Assembly: GCA_030598025.1 (NCBI GenBank)
Contig: JAUVQS010000074.1
Coordinates: 1 to 7,290, forward strand
DNA from: Acidimicrobiia bacterium
Lineage (GTDB): Bacteria; Actinomycetota; Acidimicrobiia; Spongiisociales; JAHEDJ01
Reading direction: 5' to 3'
DNA length: 7,290 nucleotides
In this document: in pieces, positions 5,607-7,290 of the stretch
Numbering within the stretch: position 1 is the first letter of the stretch
Layout of the letters: each line of letters begins with the position of its first letter
Position numbers and translations under genes: made by a program
Notes under the pieces: generated by a model
The model's database searches: none
What the model was told of the DNA's origin: nothing
Seen by the model: only the letters and a program-made list of their open reading frames with translations

Positions 5607-6689
5607 CTAGACGGTTACCAGCCCAAGCTGTTCGGCTTTCACACGGAAGTCGTGTGGATTCGAGGCATTGGCGATCGCCACCTGGAACGAGATCTGGCCC
5701 TTCTCATAGAGATAGAGAATTGACTGGTCGAACGTCTGCATTCCATAGAACTCGCTCTCCGCAATGACCTCGACGATCTCGTTGGTCAGCGACTCATCGA
5801 TCACCCGGTCGTAGACCCGCCCGTTCATCGTCAAGACCTCGACCGACGGAACTCGACCCTGGCCGTCTGCCTTCTCCAGGAGGCGCTGACTCACAACGCC
5901 CTTCAGTGTTGAGGCGAGCAGTATGCGAATTTGTTTCTGCTGGTAAGGAGGGAAGAAATCCACGATACGGTTGATGGTCTCGGTGGCATCGATGGTGTGC
6001 AATGAAGAGAGCACCAGGTGCCCGGTTTCGGCTGCCTGGAGTGCCGCTCGCACCGTCTCCGCGTCGCGAATCTCTCCGATGAGAATGACGTCTGGATCCT
6101 GACGGAGGACCCGCCGCAGGGCCTGAGCAAAATCTTCGGTGTCCATGCCGATCTCGCGCTGTGAGATGATCGAGTTGTTGTCACGATGTAACACCTCGAT
6201 CGGATCCTCGATCGTCACGATATTGACCCGACGAATCTCGTTGACGTAGTCGATCATGGATGAGAGCGTCGTCGTTTTTCCGGACCCGGTCGGGCCGGTG
6301 ACGAGGACGAGACCTCGCTGCTCCATTGAGAGCTTCTCGAGGACTTTGGGAAGTCCGAGTTCGTCGAAATTCTGCGTAGTGGGAAGAACCCGACGCAATA
6401 CCAGGCTGACGGACCCCCTCTGCCGGTAGACATTCACCCGGAAGCGTCCGAGTTCCTGTTTTCCATAGGCGAAGTCCGCCTCACTGGTCTCGCGAAACTC
6501 CTTCGCAGCTCGTTGCGTGAAAATTGTCTGAGCGTACGCTTCGGTGTCGGTCGGAGTGAGGGACTCGAGACTGGTCGGATGCAATTCGCCGTCGATCCGC
6601 ATCACGGGTGGAGATCCAACCTTCAAATGCAAGTCAGATGCTTCCACGTCAATAACCTTTTTCAACAGATCATCAAGCGCAACCGCCAT
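5607..6689 (-). CDS. pilT: Type IV pilus twitching/retraction ATPase PilT
   Basis: PilT is a cytoplasmic hexameric ATPase of the secretion-ATPase (PilT/GspE) family that drives type IV pilus disassembly, and so twitching or DNA uptake. The 360-residue product has the N-terminal ASDLHLKVG motif (about 17-25), Walker A GPTGSGKT (132-139), the Asp box TIEDPIE (159-165), Walker B with catalytic Glu206 in DVILIGEIRD (200-209), and the His box TGHLVLSSLHT (222-232). The AIRNLIRE retraction motif is not intact: the matching region reads RVYDRVIDESLTNEI. I chose the ATG at 6689 because GGGAGA (6700-6695) precedes it by five bases and the family motif begins soon after. The frame stays open to 6848, but that part overlaps the upstream gene and is not pilus-like. 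No other pilus gene is in the window. A divergent PilT/PilU-like motor is possible. Confidence 0.94.
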   Translation of the reverse strand: MAVALDDLLKKVIDVEASDLHLKVGSPPVMRIDGELHPTSLESLTPTDTEAYAQTIFTQRAAKEFRETSEADFAYGKQELGRFRVNVYRQRGSVSLVLRRVLPTTQNFDELGLPKVLEKLSMEQRGLVLVTGPTGSGKTTTLSSMIDYVNEIRRVNIVTIEDPIEVLHRDNNSIISQREIGMDTEDFAQALRRVLRQDPDVILIGEIRDAETVRAALQAAETGHLVLSSLHTIDATETINRIVDFFPPYQQKQIRILLASTLKGVVSQRLLEKADGQGRVPSVEVLTMNGRVYDRVIDESLTNEIVEVIAESEFYGMQTFDQSILYLYEKGQISFQVAIANASNPHDFRVKAEQLGLVTV

Positions 6690-6694
6690 CAATG

Positions 6695-6700
6695 TCTCCC
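6695..6700 (-). promoter_or_regulatory. Ribosome binding site fixing the pilT start
   Basis: GGGAGA on the minus strand is five bases before the ATG at 6689. It argues against the longer reading of this frame that begins inside the neighbouring gene. Confidence 0.7.
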
Positions 6701-6741
6701 GTAGTGGTCCGAGGGTGATATCGGCAGCGGATAGGCGAGAC

Positions 6742-7290
6742 TTAACGTACTTTCCAGAACTCCGCGACGCCGCGCTCCACGAGTTCGAGCGAGCGCCGGG
6801 CGGCGATTTCGGATTCCCCGTGTGATGGTGCGTTCGGGTCGATGACACCGGCGAAGCCGGAGAAGGTGGCCGCCACCGAATTCTGAATGGCGTTCAGGTC
6901 GTAGCCGCCCTCGAGAAACACGATGGTGCGGCCGGCTGGAACCAATCCAACCAGTGAGTTCGCCATGTAGGCATAGTCGGATTCGATCAGCCTGACCTCT
7001 GCGAGAGGATCGTCACGGTGTGCGTCATAGCCGGAGCTGACTAGAAGCCAATCCGGCCCAAACTGGCGGGCGACCGGCAGCACAACGCGGCGAAACGCTT
7101 CTCGATAGATGTCACCCATCGTTCCGGCCGGTACCGGGATATTTACGGTCATGCCCGCTCCAGGGCCATAGCCAAACTCGTCGAGCCATCCGCTCCCCGG
7201 GTAGAACGGGAACTGGTGAAGTGAGACATACAGGACGTTTCCGTCGGCTATGAACAGCTCCTGCGTCCCGTTGCCGTGATGAACATCCCA
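6742..7290 (-). CDS. Histone deacetylase / acetylpolyamine amidohydrolase family protein (C-terminal part)
   Basis: The last 182 residues of a zinc hydrolase of the arginase/HDAC fold are visible; the start lies beyond the window edge. The visible part begins WDVHHGNGTQ, giving the zinc-ligand Asp and His of the DxH motif. It continues with YPGSG, the GYGPGAGMTVNIPVP loop, SSGYDAHRDDPL (third zinc-ligand Asp) and EGGYD, which contains the catalytic tyrosine position, so the active site looks intact. Bacterial members remove acetyl groups from lysines (AcuC-like), polyamines or other amides, and sequence alone does not decide which. The frame reads without interruption to the window edge, well past an internal Met at 7152 that should not be taken as the start. 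It precedes pilT by 52 bp in the same direction, so cotranscription is plausible. Confidence 0.93.
   Translation of the reverse strand, partial: WDVHHGNGTQELFIADGNVLYVSLHQFPFYPGSGWLDEFGYGPGAGMTVNIPVPAGTMGDIYREAFRRVVLPVARQFGPDWLLVSSGYDAHRDDPLAEVRLIESDYAYMANSLVGLVPAGRTIVFLEGGYDLNAIQNSVAATFSGFAGVIDPNAPSHGESEIAARRSLELVERGVAEFWKVR

Noticed and set aside
6690..6848. N-terminal extension of pilT to an ATG at 6848
   Set aside because: The extra 53 residues overlap the end of the upstream hydrolase gene, have no pilus-family similarity, and the ATG at 6689 has a good ribosome binding site and the correct family N-terminus.

Overview
The window is a tightly packed stretch of a bacterial chromosome in which every convincing gene lies on the minus strand. 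It reads right to left as: a histone-deacetylase-family hydrolase (its 5' end lies beyond the window), pilT, a tRNA CCA-adding nucleotidyltransferase with an HD domain, an M1-family metallopeptidase lipoprotein, then argC, argJ and the first codons of what is probably argB. The moderately high GC content, GTG starts, frequent 4-nt start/stop overlaps, argC-argJ-argB order, 471-residue PcnA-like CCA enzyme and short Actinobacteria-style M1 lipoprotein suggest an actinobacterium. A pilT ATPase in that setting fits a deep-branching group such as Acidimicrobiia better than Streptomyces or Mycobacterium. This placement is inference, not proof.

Region by region: 6742-7290 holds the C-terminal 182 residues of the deacetylase-like protein. 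After a 52-bp gap with a good ribosome binding site comes pilT (5607-6689), encoding a pilus-retraction type ATPase. The 134 bp between pilT and the CCA gene are rich in structure: two hairpins, a 12-bp direct repeat, and a 7-bp tandem repeat that runs into the CCA start codon. The CCA gene (4057-5472) and the M1 gene (2525-4060) overlap by GTGA and are probably cotranscribed and translationally coupled.

The 311 bp between the M1 stop and argC (2214-2524) is the only large non-coding stretch. From the M1 side it holds a very stable G/C hairpin, a long imperfect inverted repeat, a C-rich/G-rich strand-asymmetric tract, a set of competing short hairpins, and finally an AT-rich promoter overlapped by a good ArgR operator (ARG box) at the argC start. 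The arginine genes then form an overlapping operon. ArgC reduces N-acetylglutamyl phosphate, ArgJ recycles the acetyl group from N-acetylornithine to glutamate, and the next gene should be N-acetylglutamate kinase.

Most genes here belong to familiar families. No novel multi-gene defence or mobile system is visible. The points most worth a second look are the argC upstream region and the repeat-bearing pilT/CCA-gene gap.
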